From positions 1 to 64,000 of the forward strand of contig CAYNRG010000003.1 of the NCBI GenBank assembly GCA_964399545.1: a stretch of 64,000 nt of DNA. Reading direction: 5' to 3'. Within the stretch, counting starts at the first letter, position 1, and every line of letters begins with the position of its first letter. This document shows, piece after piece, positions 42,267 through 49,818 of the stretch. This DNA is from CAYNRG01 sp964399545 (GTDB lineage Bacteria > Bacillota_I > Bacilli_A > Erysipelotrichales > Erysipelotrichaceae). Under the pieces are notes generated by a model. It searched no databases, was not told where the DNA came from, and worked only from the letters and a program-made list of their open reading frames with translations. A program made the position numbers and the translations under genes.

Positions 42267-43643
42267 CTATTCAAGTTGCTCCTGACTTATTTCTAGCCAT
42301 TTTGAGAGCACTATATAACTCCTTCGACTTATTCCTCGAGTAAAATTTTTATGTCTTAGTGCATCATTTAATTCGTTGATGAACTCTGTTAGTTTTTTGA
42401 AAAATTCATAAGCGTTCTTTTTAATATACTTAATATCTGCATAAACTAGTTGCTTGGATATTTTTAGTTCTCTGGCAATATGTACTATGCCTAATCCTGT
42501 TCTTTGTAGCTTTGAAATCATACTTCGTCTAAGATATAACTTGAATTCCTTTTCTGTCCGCCCAAGGTAACGTATGGAGCGTGCAGCTTTTTTCCTTTTT
42601 TGGTATATATACTTAGCTTCATCAGAAATCAGGGTTTTTAATTGTTGCTGCTCTTCGATAGTAATTTCTAATTTTGATATGATCGTTTTGATGCTCATGA
42701 CTCCTGAGCATATTTTCGATGGTTTACATTGCTTTTCTACCTGATAGGTAGTCATGGGCTTTGCAAGCATTTTGTTTATCTTATGCGAATACTTGTAAGC
42801 CTCTATGAGAGACATTCCGTAATACATTGCCATGTAATTTACCAAATAGAGTAAGTACTCTCTGTATCCCTCATAATGTTTATTTGTGTTTCTTGTTTTG
42901 ACTAAGAGTTTTAAATCAGAATAGACATTTTCAAAGTAGTCTATTTTTCTAGCTCTTCGATATAGCTTCGAATTGACTGATTTTATTCTCTTTTTACTTT
43001 TGATTTGCTTAATCTCTTCGTAAGAGTAGGGAAGATAATTAACAAAATCTAAAAGCTCATAGTTAGTATCATTTGATTCGATAACTTTGACTTCTGTCAT
43101 GCTGTTACTGTTTATTGTTCCAGGTAACCTAATAACTTGTGTTACTAGTGTAGCCTTAGTATCAGCACCATACTTTTCTTGACTATTGGTCATATATTTG
43201 TATATTTTTTGATAAACGGCAGTTCTAACTCGAGAGCAGTGATTGAATGCATAGATTAGATAAAGACCTCGACCAGAATCAACTACATAAGTAGGTTGGT
43301 GAAGCAAATCTTTTTTTATATGCCCTTCATACATCTCTTCAGGTGTTAAGTGTTTATATTTTTTGAATTTATAGTAATCATAATCAATTGCAATTGCGTT
43401 TAAATGCCATACATGCTGAGCTTCTCTTCTATGACGCCTAAAGCTATTCAAGGAAAAATAAACATCTTCCATTTTGGATATGACAACATTTTGAGCTGCA
43501 GTAAATAATTCTTCGTTCGTAAAGTACCTATCAGACAAATTAATATTTTCTTGTCCAAGGTAATGCCAATAAGATAAGAGTGAAATATGACACTTGTGAT
43601 CGGCACCAGCATGGATTTTTTCTAAAAAATCTATGGTTTCCAT
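42267..43643 (-). CDS. Primase-type (AEP superfamily) replication protein of the element
   Basis: The 458-residue protein has I-A-I-D-Y-D-Y-Y with metal-binding Asp87/Asp89, then V-V-D-S-G-R-G-L-Y-L-I-Y-A-F (about 120-133) and R-L-P-G-T-I-N-S (172-179). These three motifs in order are typical of archaeo-eukaryotic primases encoded by plasmids and ICEs. The C-terminal third is basic and holds a likely helix-turn-helix (L-G-I-V-H-I-A-R-E-L-K-I-S-K-Q-L). It probably starts replication of the excised element. The leader upstream contains an operator, a promoter and a predicted antisense RNA, so its level is likely tightly controlled. Confidence 0.82.
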   Translation of the reverse strand: METIDFLEKIHAGADHKCHISLLSYWHYLGQENINLSDRYFTNEELFTAAQNVVISKMEDVYFSLNSFRRHRREAQHVWHLNAIAIDYDYYKFKKYKHLTPEEMYEGHIKKDLLHQPTYVVDSGRGLYLIYAFNHCSRVRTAVYQKIYKYMTNSQEKYGADTKATLVTQVIRLPGTINSNSMTEVKVIESNDTNYELLDFVNYLPYSYEEIKQIKSKKRIKSVNSKLYRRARKIDYFENVYSDLKLLVKTRNTNKHYEGYREYLLYLVNYMAMYYGMSLIEAYKYSHKINKMLAKPMTTYQVEKQCKPSKICSGVMSIKTIISKLEITIEEQQQLKTLISDEAKYIYQKRKKAARSIRYLGRTEKEFKLYLRRSMISKLQRTGLGIVHIARELKISKQLVYADIKYIKKNAYEFFKKLTEFINELNDALRHKNFTRGISRRSYIVLSKWLEISQEQLE

Positions 43644-43675
43644 CGCATCCTCTTTTCAAGTTGGAACTATTTTGC

Positions 43676-43681
43676 TATAAT
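43676..43681 (+). promoter_or_regulatory. -10 element for the antisense RNA over the replication-gene leader
   Basis: TATAAT on the plus strand, with only a weak -35 candidate upstream. It sits 33 bases from the replication gene start and points away from it. Confidence 0.45.
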
Positions 43682-43687
43682 TTGAAT

Positions 43688-43792
43688 ACAAAGGAGCAAT
43701 TTAAATCCTTTGTTAACTATGTCAAGATAGTTCAATGTTTAAATGAAGTTAAATGAAATTAACTTCTAATTAAGTGCGTGGGGCACTTTTTT
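43688..43792 (+). ncRNA. Predicted antisense (countertranscribed) RNA of about 105 nt
   Basis: After the TATAAT at 43676 the plus strand contains ACAAAGGA/TCCTTTGT (hairpin 1), GTTAA/TTAAC (hairpin 2) and a terminator AAGTGC/GCACTT followed by six T (43772-43792). There is no plus-strand gene here. The region is the 5' leader of the primase-type replication gene on the opposite strand. An RNA of this kind would be complementary to the leader, the usual arrangement for copy-number control in plasmids. The call rests on sequence structure only. Confidence 0.5.
43715..43732 (-). promoter_or_regulatory. Operator overlapping the -35 box of the replication gene
   Basis: AACTAT (43715-43720) and ATAGTT (43727-43732) form a dyad over TTGACA (minus strand, 43720-43725). 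A TAAATT -10 candidate lies 16 bases further. The neighbouring HTH protein (43795-44010) is the obvious candidate to bind it. Confidence 0.5.
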
Positions 43793-43794
43793 AT

Positions 43795-44010
43795 TTATAA
43801 AATTTCTTTTGCAGGAACACCAAAAGCATTTGCAATTTTTTCCAAATTTTTTGTATTGGTATTACCCCCATAGTAAAAGCGATCGAATACACTTAAACTA
43901 ATATTATGTTCGGTACAGATAGAATTGATACTAGAATTTCTGCTCTTTACTACGGGATCAATCACCGCATGTCTCTTCCGCATTCTTTCTTCTTGTTTTT
44001 TATTCATCAT
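43795..44010 (-). CDS. Small Xre/Cro-type helix-turn-helix regulator
   Basis: The 71-residue protein has a basic N-terminus and a helix-turn-helix (S-I-N-S-I-C-T-E-H-N-I-S-L-S-V-F) followed by the T-K-N-L-E-K-I-A-N-A-F-G-V segment typical of Xre-family repressors. It is encoded directly upstream of the replication gene and its operator-like dyad, so it likely represses replication or its own promoter. It is the outermost gene of the element on this side. GAGGAGTAAGG precedes the start. Confidence 0.8.
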   Translation of the reverse strand: MMNKKQEERMRKRHAVIDPVVKSRNSSINSICTEHNISLSVFDRFYYGGNTNTKNLEKIANAFGVPAKEIL

Positions 44011-44083
44011 CCTTACTCCTCTCTTCTGTAAAGGGAGGCTTTTTATTGTCTCGAAACTTACTTGAAAGTTTTTTTAGAAACGC

Positions 44084-44118
44084 AAAAAAGCCGATTTATC
44101 ATTGATAAATCGACTTTT
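44084..44118. terminator. Terminator downstream of the tRNA cluster
   Basis: AAAAAG-C-CGATTTATC and GATAAATCG-A-CTTTTT form a long stem around ATT. It ends the minus-strand tRNA transcript. Confidence 0.8.
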
Positions 44119-44128
44119 TATACTTATC

Positions 44129-44202
44129 TGGAGCGAATGATGGGAATCGAACCCACGTGTCAACCTTGGCAAGGTTGCGTTCTACCATTGAACTACATCC
44201 GC
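44129..44202 (-). tRNA. tRNA-Gly(GCC)
   Basis: On the minus strand the gene starts GCGGATG and ends with an acceptor stem plus encoded CCA. The anticodon loop reads TTGCCAA, giving anticodon GCC. The T-loop GGTTCGATTCC is canonical. Length is 74 nt including CCA. Confidence 0.95.
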
Positions 44203-44311
44203 AAACTTAATACTTCTATATTATAGATGAAAGAACTTGAATTTTCAAGGCCTTATCTTTTTATAGAAAAACAAAAGCTTGCATTTTTTCAACACAAGCT
44301 ACACTGTATAA

Positions 44312-44387
44312 TGGCGGTCCGGACGGGAGTCGAACCCGCGATCTCCTCCGTGACAGGGAGGCATGTTAACCACTACACCACCGGACC
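44312..44387 (-). tRNA. tRNA-Asp(GTC)
   Basis: The acceptor stem is GGTCCGG/CCGGACC, the anticodon loop CTGTCAC gives GTC, the T-arm is GCGGGTTCGACTCCCGT, and CCA is encoded. Length is 76 nt. Confidence 0.95.
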
Positions 44388-44395
44388 AATATTTA

Positions 44396-44486
44396 TGGCG
44401 AAGAAGGAGGGATTTGAACCCTCGCGCCAGTTTCCCGACCTATGCCCTTAGCAGGGGCACCTCTTCAGCCTCTTGAGTACTTCTTC
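44396..44486 (-). tRNA. tRNA-Ser(GCT)
   Basis: The acceptor stem is GAAGAAG/CTTCTTC, the anticodon loop CTGCTAA gives GCT, and a long variable arm typical of serine tRNAs is present. CCA is encoded. Length is 91 nt. Confidence 0.93.
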
Positions 44487-44627
44487 GTTTTCCTTAACAG
44501 TGCTATATCATGATAGCATAAAGTTTTTTTTTAGGCAAGTATTTTTTTAAAAATTTTTCTGCTTTATTTCAAAATATCAATAACCTTTTCATTTTGCACC
44601 TCTTTTTCTGCTTATTCCTATTTCTAT

Positions 44628-44656
44628 TTGTAATAAGTGCCCTTTTTTAATACAAT
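44628..44656 (+). promoter_or_regulatory. Promoter of the PTS IIA-antiterminator genes
   Basis: TTGTAA (44628-44633) and TACAAT (44651-44656) are separated by 17 bases, 33 bases before the IIA start. Confidence 0.55.
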
Positions 44657-44688
44657 ATTAATATAAAATAGAAATGGAGATACTCACT

Positions 44689-45153
44689 ATGTTCAATCTT
44701 AAGAAAAAGAGCGCTCTAAAGTTTAGTCCACCTGTTCAAGGAAAGGTTATTCCTTTAAATCAAGTCAAAGATGAAGTTTTTTCACAGAAAATGATGGGAG
44801 ATGGATTTGCTATTATCCCTGACAATGGTCGGGTGAGTGCTCCACTGGATGCTGAAGTTATGATGGTTTTCCCAACGGGACATGCAATCGGATTAAAATC
44901 CAAAGATGGAATTGAACTTCTAATTCATGTTGGAATTGATACGGTGAACCTTCAAGGGGATGGGTTCACAATTCACTGCAAACCAGGACAACACGTTCAT
45001 CAAGGGGATCTTTTAATTGAATTCAATTTACAAATACTTCAAGAACATCAACTTGACCCTAGTTGCATTACAATCTTCACTAGTGGGCAGAGTGTCACTG
45101 AATTAAAAGAAGGAATGCCTTGTGTTAATTCAGAATTTATCTCTTTTGAGTAG
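44689..45153 (+). CDS. PTS glucose-type EIIA component
   Basis: The 154-residue protein has the full EIIA-Glc fold, with the phosphorylated histidine His80 in ELLIHVGIDTV and the upstream G-D-G-F-A-I-I-P motif. I chose the ATG at 44689 because GGAG lies ten bases upstream; the earlier in-frame ATG overlaps that ribosome site. It passes phosphate from HPr to a IIBC permease lacking its own IIA, most likely the MurP-like protein at 46181. It lies 6 bp before the antiterminator gene. Confidence 0.93.
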   Translation: MFNLKKKSALKFSPPVQGKVIPLNQVKDEVFSQKMMGDGFAIIPDNGRVSAPLDAEVMMVFPTGHAIGLKSKDGIELLIHVGIDTVNLQGDGFTIHCKPGQHVHQGDLLIEFNLQILQEHQLDPSCITIFTSGQSVTELKEGMPCVNSEFISFE

Positions 45154-45159
45154 GACCTT

Positions 45160-46002
45160 ATGAAAACTTCTCAAGATTTGACTATAGTCAAAATATTCAA
45201 TAATAGTAGCTGCGTTGTTCAACTTGATCATCGACAATTTCTTCTAATTCAAAAAGGAATTGCTTTTGGGAAAAAAATTAACAGTTCTATTAAGCAAGGC
45301 ACAAATGTTGAACAGCTATATGAACTCTCTGACCCCAACCATTTCATCAGTTTATTTGAGCATCATTCTGATGATATCACTTCTTTAATTATACAAACAC
45401 TAGAAACCGTCTCCAACGATTTTCAAATTCAAGTAGATAAAAATTTTTTAATCCCCTTTGCAGATCATGTAGCCATTATGTATGACCGTGTCCTAAATCA
45501 TCGTGGAATTTCAAATCCATTTTTAAATGAAACAATTGCCCTTTATCCCGAAAGCTATTCTTTAGCACTTGAAATTGGAAGACGACTATTTGAAAAAAAT
45601 AATATTGAATTACCAAAAGAAGAACTAGGTTTTTTAGCTTTACATCTTCAAAATTTTCATCAGAGTCAGAATGATATTCAGGTGGTTCAAATGAATGTTT
45701 TAGTTATTGACATTCAAAATATCTTAGTTCACAAATATCACTATGAACTCCACGAAGATTCTCTAAACTACGCGCGGTTCCTTACTCATATTAAATTTCT
45801 CGTAACTCGAATACTTCATAACGAAACCATTCATACTGAAGCAGCAGAAAAGATTGCTCCTCAATTTTCACAAGAGATGGATATCGCTTTCGACCTTGCA
45901 AAAATAATTGAAACTCATATTAACTGTTCCGTTTCTAATGGTGAAATTGCTCTATTAGCTTTACATATATCACGATTTTCAAAAAATAAGCAATTCATAT
46001 AA
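45160..46002 (+). CDS. BglG/LicT-family transcriptional antiterminator
   Basis: The 280-residue protein has an N-terminal CAT RNA-binding domain (about residues 1-58, with V-V-Q-L-D and G-I-A-F-G-K-K motifs) and two PTS regulatory domains with conserved histidines (F-A-D-H-V-A-I near 103, then L-A-L-H-L-Q and later L-A-L-H-I-S). Such proteins bind an RNA site that overlaps a terminator and allow read-through when sugar is present. The likely target is the terminator at 46095-46154 just before the IIBC gene. It is co-transcribed with the IIA gene. Confidence 0.93.
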   Translation: MKTSQDLTIVKIFNNSSCVVQLDHRQFLLIQKGIAFGKKINSSIKQGTNVEQLYELSDPNHFISLFEHHSDDITSLIIQTLETVSNDFQIQVDKNFLIPFADHVAIMYDRVLNHRGISNPFLNETIALYPESYSLALEIGRRLFEKNNIELPKEELGFLALHLQNFHQSQNDIQVVQMNVLVIDIQNILVHKYHYELHEDSLNYARFLTHIKFLVTRILHNETIHTEAAEKIAPQFSQEMDIAFDLAKIIETHINCSVSNGEIALLALHISRFSKNKQFI

Positions 46003-46069
46003 CTCTCACTCTTTCTTTCCACATACTCCTTGACATTCTTTTATCAATTCCTATATAATAAAACCATAG

Positions 46070-46154
46070 TAAGAAAGCGTGCTAACTTTTTTGTGCAAGA
46101 GCTTGTCTGACTGAGAAACTTTTTTAGTTTTCTTGGCAGATAAGCTCTTTTTGC
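46070..46154 (+). promoter_or_regulatory. Antiterminator-controlled leader (terminator with overlapping RNA target) before the IIBC gene
   Basis: GCAAGAGCTTGTCTG and CAGATAAGCTCTTTTTGC form a long stem with an inner AAACT/AGTTT hairpin and a T-run, 27 bases before the IIBC start. The sequence just 5' of it (AAAGCGTGCTAAC) can serve as part of a competing antiterminator. This fits control by the BglG/LicT-type protein encoded upstream. Confidence 0.7.
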
Positions 46155-46180
46155 TTTCTTTAGAAAAAGGAGAAGAATTT

Positions 46181-47608
46181 ATGGATTTTAAGCAAACTGC
46201 AACTCAAGTATTAGATCTTGTAGGTGGTGTAGAAAATGTTACATTTAACGCTACCTGCATGACAAGACTACGGATTTCTCTTAAGGATACATCCAAAGTC
46301 AATCAAGAGGCAATCAAAAGTATAGAAGGAGTTCTGGGTATTGTCTTTTCAGATACAATCCAAATTGTTTTCGGACCAGGCATTGTCAATAAAGTTGGTA
46401 TAGAATTTTCAAATCTCACCCAAATACCACTAGGTAGCTCTTTGGAACAAAATGATGTTAAAGATATCGCTTTGAAGAATAAAGTAAAAAACAAAGCTAA
46501 ACAAACACATCCTGTTCAAATATTTCTCAAAAAGATTGCAAATATTTTTGTTCCCCTTTTACCAGGAATTATTGCTGCTGGTTTAATCAACGGGCTCATT
46601 AATGTTATCAATTTTACAACAAATGGGGCCTATACCTCTTTTTGGTGGTATCAAACTATCGCAACAATGGGATGGGCATTATTTGCATACCTTCCTATCT
46701 TAGTTGGAATGAATGCCTGTAAAGAATTTAAAGGAAGTGCCGTGCTAGGAGCTATTGCTGGTGCTATGTCTATCAGTAATGCATCCATGCCTCTTCTACG
46801 CCTAAGCGCTGATGGTCTTTCAACCTTACTACCTTTTACCAATGCACCATTTAATCCAGCAGCAGGTGGCCTTTTAGCAGCTCTTATAGGTGGTATTTTC
46901 TTTGCTTACTTAGAAAGAACCTTTAGAAAGTTTATTCCAAGTATGTTAGATACCTTCTTTACACCTCTTTTAACTTTAATCACTGGAGGATTAGTTGCAG
47001 TTCTTGTGTTGCAACCTATCGGAGCATTTCTAACTACTGGTGTTTATGACGTTTTAAATGTTGTCTATTCAGAAGGTGGTATTTTGGGTGGATATGTTCT
47101 TTCAGCAGGATTTTTACCTCTTGTTTCTGTTGGACTACATCAAGCTTTAACTCCAATTCATGCTTTATTAAATGATCCTAACGGAGCAACACAAGGTATC
47201 AACTATCTTTTACCTATCTTAATGATGGCAGGTGGTGGGCAAGTAGGTGCAGGCTTTGCTATCTACTTCAAAACCAAAAGTAAAAAATTAAAACAATTAA
47301 CACGTGACTCGTTACCAGTTGGAATTTTAGGAATTGGCGAACCGATGATGTATGCCATTACCCTCCCTCTAGGAAAGCCATTTATTACAGCTTGCCTTGG
47401 TGCAGGTTTTGGAGGCGTTGCTGCAACTTTCTTTCATCTTGGCGCAATCTCACAAGGAGTTTCTGGCTTATTCGGCTTGCTTATCGTTCAACCTGGTACA
47501 TGGATTCAATACATTATCGCAATGCTCTTTGCTTATGTAGGAGGATTTATCATAACTTGGTTCTTTGGTATTGATGATGAGCGTATTAATGAAATATATG
47601 GAGAATAG
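46181..47608 (+). CDS. murP: PTS EIIBC permease, N-acetylmuramic-acid (MurP) type
   Basis: The 475-residue protein has an N-terminal IIB domain with the phosphorylated cysteine Cys26 in NATCMTRLRI and a C-terminal IIC membrane domain with about ten helices, including the G-I-G-E-P-M-M-Y motif of the glucose superfamily. No IIA domain is fused, so the separate IIA gene upstream should serve it. The sugar is inferred from the next gene, a MupG-like DUF871 protein; in Staphylococcus MurP takes up MurNAc-GlcNAc. The ATG at 46181 has AAAGGAGAAG before it. Upstream sequence lies within the terminator stem. Confidence 0.85.
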   Translation: MDFKQTATQVLDLVGGVENVTFNATCMTRLRISLKDTSKVNQEAIKSIEGVLGIVFSDTIQIVFGPGIVNKVGIEFSNLTQIPLGSSLEQNDVKDIALKNKVKNKAKQTHPVQIFLKKIANIFVPLLPGIIAAGLINGLINVINFTTNGAYTSFWWYQTIATMGWALFAYLPILVGMNACKEFKGSAVLGAIAGAMSISNASMPLLRLSADGLSTLLPFTNAPFNPAAGGLLAALIGGIFFAYLERTFRKFIPSMLDTFFTPLLTLITGGLVAVLVLQPIGAFLTTGVYDVLNVVYSEGGILGGYVLSAGFLPLVSVGLHQALTPIHALLNDPNGATQGINYLLPILMMAGGGQVGAGFAIYFKTKSKKLKQLTRDSLPVGILGIGEPMMYAITLPLGKPFITACLGAGFGGVAATFFHLGAISQGVSGLFGLLIVQPGTWIQYIIAMLFAYVGGFIITWFFGIDDERINEIYGE

Positions 47609-47610
47609 TT

Positions 47611-48672
47611 ATGAATATACTTGGTATTTCTCTCTATTTATCTAGTGGTCTTAAAAAGAATAAAGAAGTTATTTTAAAAGCCCGGAATGCAAACATGAGC
47701 TATGCCTTCACTTCTTTGCATATTCCCGAAGAAGAAATTCTTGATTATACCAAAGAAGTTACTTCACTATTAAGTTTTTGTAAAGAAAATAACTTGGATG
47801 TTTTTGTTGATATTAGCCCTCACACTTTGGAAAAATTAAACCTTACTACTTTTTCTGAGCTTCAGTCTTTAGGCATTACCCATATTCGACTAGATTTTGG
47901 ATTTAGCATTAAGGAAATGATTGCTCTTTCTAAAGATTTCTATATCGTCCTCAACGCCTCTACCTTTCTACCAGAAGATGCTCAAAAATTTAAGTCTTAT
48001 GGTGCTGATTTTTCAAAGTTTATCGCTTGTCACAATTTCTATCCCCAACCTTACACAGGACTTTCTGTAAGTAAGGTAAAAGAAATTAATGATCGATTAC
48101 ATAGTTATGGAATGAGTGTCATGGGATTTGTTGCAGGGAACCAAGAATTGCGTGGGCCTCTTTTCCAAGGCCTTCCAACTATCGAATCTCATCGCCAAGG
48201 AGATGTTATTGCTAACTTACAAGAATTAAAAATAGCTACAAATACAGATATCTTACTAATTGGAGATATTGATATTGAGCCAACTACTTGGGATGAACTT
48301 AAACTATTCCAGCAAAATATCATTCCTCTTTCTTGTAATTTAGATGAAGAATTCAAATATTTTTATCATCAAATCCAACAAGATAGACCAGATAGTAGCG
48401 ACTACCTTATTCGCACTGAAGCTTCTAGAACTCTTTTAAAACCTTCTTTTCAAATTGAAGCTAAAAATTGTGGAAATCGGCATTTAGGAGATGTCGCTAT
48501 TGCAAATCAAAATTTTCTACGCTATCAAGGAGAATTAACTATAGCTAGAAAGTCTATTCCTGCAGATTCTCGTGTTAACTTAATCGGCAAGGTGCAAGAC
48601 CACCACCTTGCTCGATTAGCTTATCTTATGGATGGAACTAGATTGATTTTATTACCACCCTCCGACAAATAA
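47611..48672 (+). CDS. mupG: MupG-like 6-phospho-N-acetylmuramidase (DUF871)
   Basis: The 353-residue protein matches DUF871: an N-terminal TIM-barrel with H-I-R-L-D-F-G-F, N-A-S, H-N-F-Y-P-Q-P-Y-T-G and G-L-P-T-I-E-S-H-R, and a C-terminal cyclophilin-like domain. A family member from Staphylococcus cleaves MurNAc-6P-GlcNAc inside the cell. It starts 2 bp after the permease gene, so uptake and cleavage are coupled. The MurQ etherase that would come next in the pathway is not present here. A terminator follows. A second DUF871 gene lies at the right end of the window. Confidence 0.88.
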   Translation: MNILGISLYLSSGLKKNKEVILKARNANMSYAFTSLHIPEEEILDYTKEVTSLLSFCKENNLDVFVDISPHTLEKLNLTTFSELQSLGITHIRLDFGFSIKEMIALSKDFYIVLNASTFLPEDAQKFKSYGADFSKFIACHNFYPQPYTGLSVSKVKEINDRLHSYGMSVMGFVAGNQELRGPLFQGLPTIESHRQGDVIANLQELKIATNTDILLIGDIDIEPTTWDELKLFQQNIIPLSCNLDEEFKYFYHQIQQDRPDSSDYLIRTEASRTLLKPSFQIEAKNCGNRHLGDVAIANQNFLRYQGELTIARKSIPADSRVNLIGKVQDHHLARLAYLMDGTRLILLPPSDK

Positions 48673-48694
48673 AGAAAATCTTGAAAGCAAGATT

Positions 48695-48722
48695 TACCCG
48701 CACCATATAGCGCGGGTTTTTA
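48695..48722 (+). terminator. Terminator of the MurNAc-type PTS operon
   Basis: ACCCGC (48696-48701) and GCGGGT (48712-48717) form a GC-rich stem followed by TTTTTAT. Confidence 0.8.
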
Positions 48723-48789
48723 TGTATTATAAGAAGCCCTTCTAGATGAAATCTTCCCTCCTTAAAAACTACTATTTATCTTTTTCTCA

Positions 48790-48924
48790 TTATTTCGATG
48801 ATGTGGCACCCTTATATATATAATAGCCAAACAAAGAGAACATAACAATTAAGAAAAAGGCTACCTTAGATATAAATAGCAAAATAAATATGGATGTCAC
48901 TATTATTTTCATTATTACTTTCAC
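48790..48924 (-). CDS. Small single-helix membrane protein (44 residues)
   Basis: The frame starts at a GTG with AGGAG eight bases upstream and encodes a long hydrophobic segment (I-F-I-L-L-F-I-S-K-V-A-F-F-L-I-V-M-F) and a short basic tail ending G-A-T-S-S-K. It is too short for most gene finders. It lies between the PTS operon and deoD on the minus strand. No family is recognised. Confidence 0.45.
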   Translation of the reverse strand: MKVIMKIIVTSIFILLFISKVAFFLIVMFSLFGYYIYKGATSSK

Positions 48925-49051
48925 TTTTCAATCTCCTGTTTCTTTCCACTATGGATAATCTCTAATTCCTACACATCGATTAGCCATATAGACTAGCTCT
49001 TCTTCATTTTCGAAATTTCCCTAAAATTAGATAATACTTCTGTCCAAGTTT

Positions 49052-49765
49052 TTATTTAATCGCCGCTTCTAAAGCGATTTTCATCATATTCGTAAATGAA
49101 TTTTGTCTTTCTTCAGCAGTTGTTTTTGCTTCGAAAACAAAACTATCCGAAACAGTTAAAATACATGCCGCTTTTTTACCCAAAACTGTTGCATTATGGA
49201 ATAAGGCAAAGCTTTCCATTTCTACTCCCTTACACCCTTCTTTCTGAACAAGATCTTGAACATAGCCTATACCACCTTCACGATAAAATACATCCGAAGA
49301 ATGAATACACCCAATAACTAGCGGAATACTCAACTCGCTTGCAGCTTGTCCCAATTTTGAATTCAATTCTTTAGAAGGATATGTTTTACTCTCTGTATAT
49401 CCATTTTGTGTTCGTGCATAGCTCGATTCACTATAAGCACTATCCGCTAAAATAACATCAAATAATTTTAGATCTTCAGTATAAGCTCCAGCAGACCCAA
49501 CGCGAATAATATTTTCTACATCATACTGTGTATACAATTCATAAGAATAAATCCCTATACTTGGCATACCCATTCCAGAACCCATTACAGAAATCTCTTT
49601 TCCTTTATAAGTTCCTGTATACCCAAACATGTTTCTTACTGTATTAAATTGCACTGGATTCTCTAAGAAAGTTTCAGCAATAAACTTTGCTCTCAATGGA
49701 TCCCCAGGCATCAATACAGTTTTTGCAATTTGCCCCTTTTCTGCGGCATTATGTGGTGTTGTCAT
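49052..49765 (-). CDS. deoD: Purine-nucleoside phosphorylase, DeoD type
   Basis: The 237-residue enzyme splits purine (deoxy)nucleosides with phosphate to free base and sugar-1-phosphate. It has the family motifs T-P-H-N-A-A, M-P-G-D-P-L-R-A-K (phosphate loop), V-G-S-A-G-A-Y, G-V-E-M-E-S-F-A-L (substrate) and V-S-D-S-F. I chose the ATG at 49765, where the conserved M-T-T-P-H-N begins and GGAGG lies eight bases before; this gives the usual family length. It lies 53 bp downstream of ddl on the same strand. Confidence 0.95.
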   Translation of the reverse strand: MTTPHNAAEKGQIAKTVLMPGDPLRAKFIAETFLENPVQFNTVRNMFGYTGTYKGKEISVMGSGMGMPSIGIYSYELYTQYDVENIIRVGSAGAYTEDLKLFDVILADSAYSESSYARTQNGYTESKTYPSKELNSKLGQAASELSIPLVIGCIHSSDVFYREGGIGYVQDLVQKEGCKGVEMESFALFHNATVLGKKAACILTVSDSFVFEAKTTAEERQNSFTNMMKIALEAAIK

Positions 49766-49818
49766 CTCTATTTCCTCCATATTTTCTACTTCCATTATAT
49801 CAAATCAAATTAAAACTT

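Noticed and set aside
44129..44202. tRNA-Gly as the attachment site of the element
   Set aside because: The element ends close to the tRNA cluster, but it carries a serine recombinase, which does not normally use tRNA ends, and I found no repeat of the tRNA 3' end near 18 kb.
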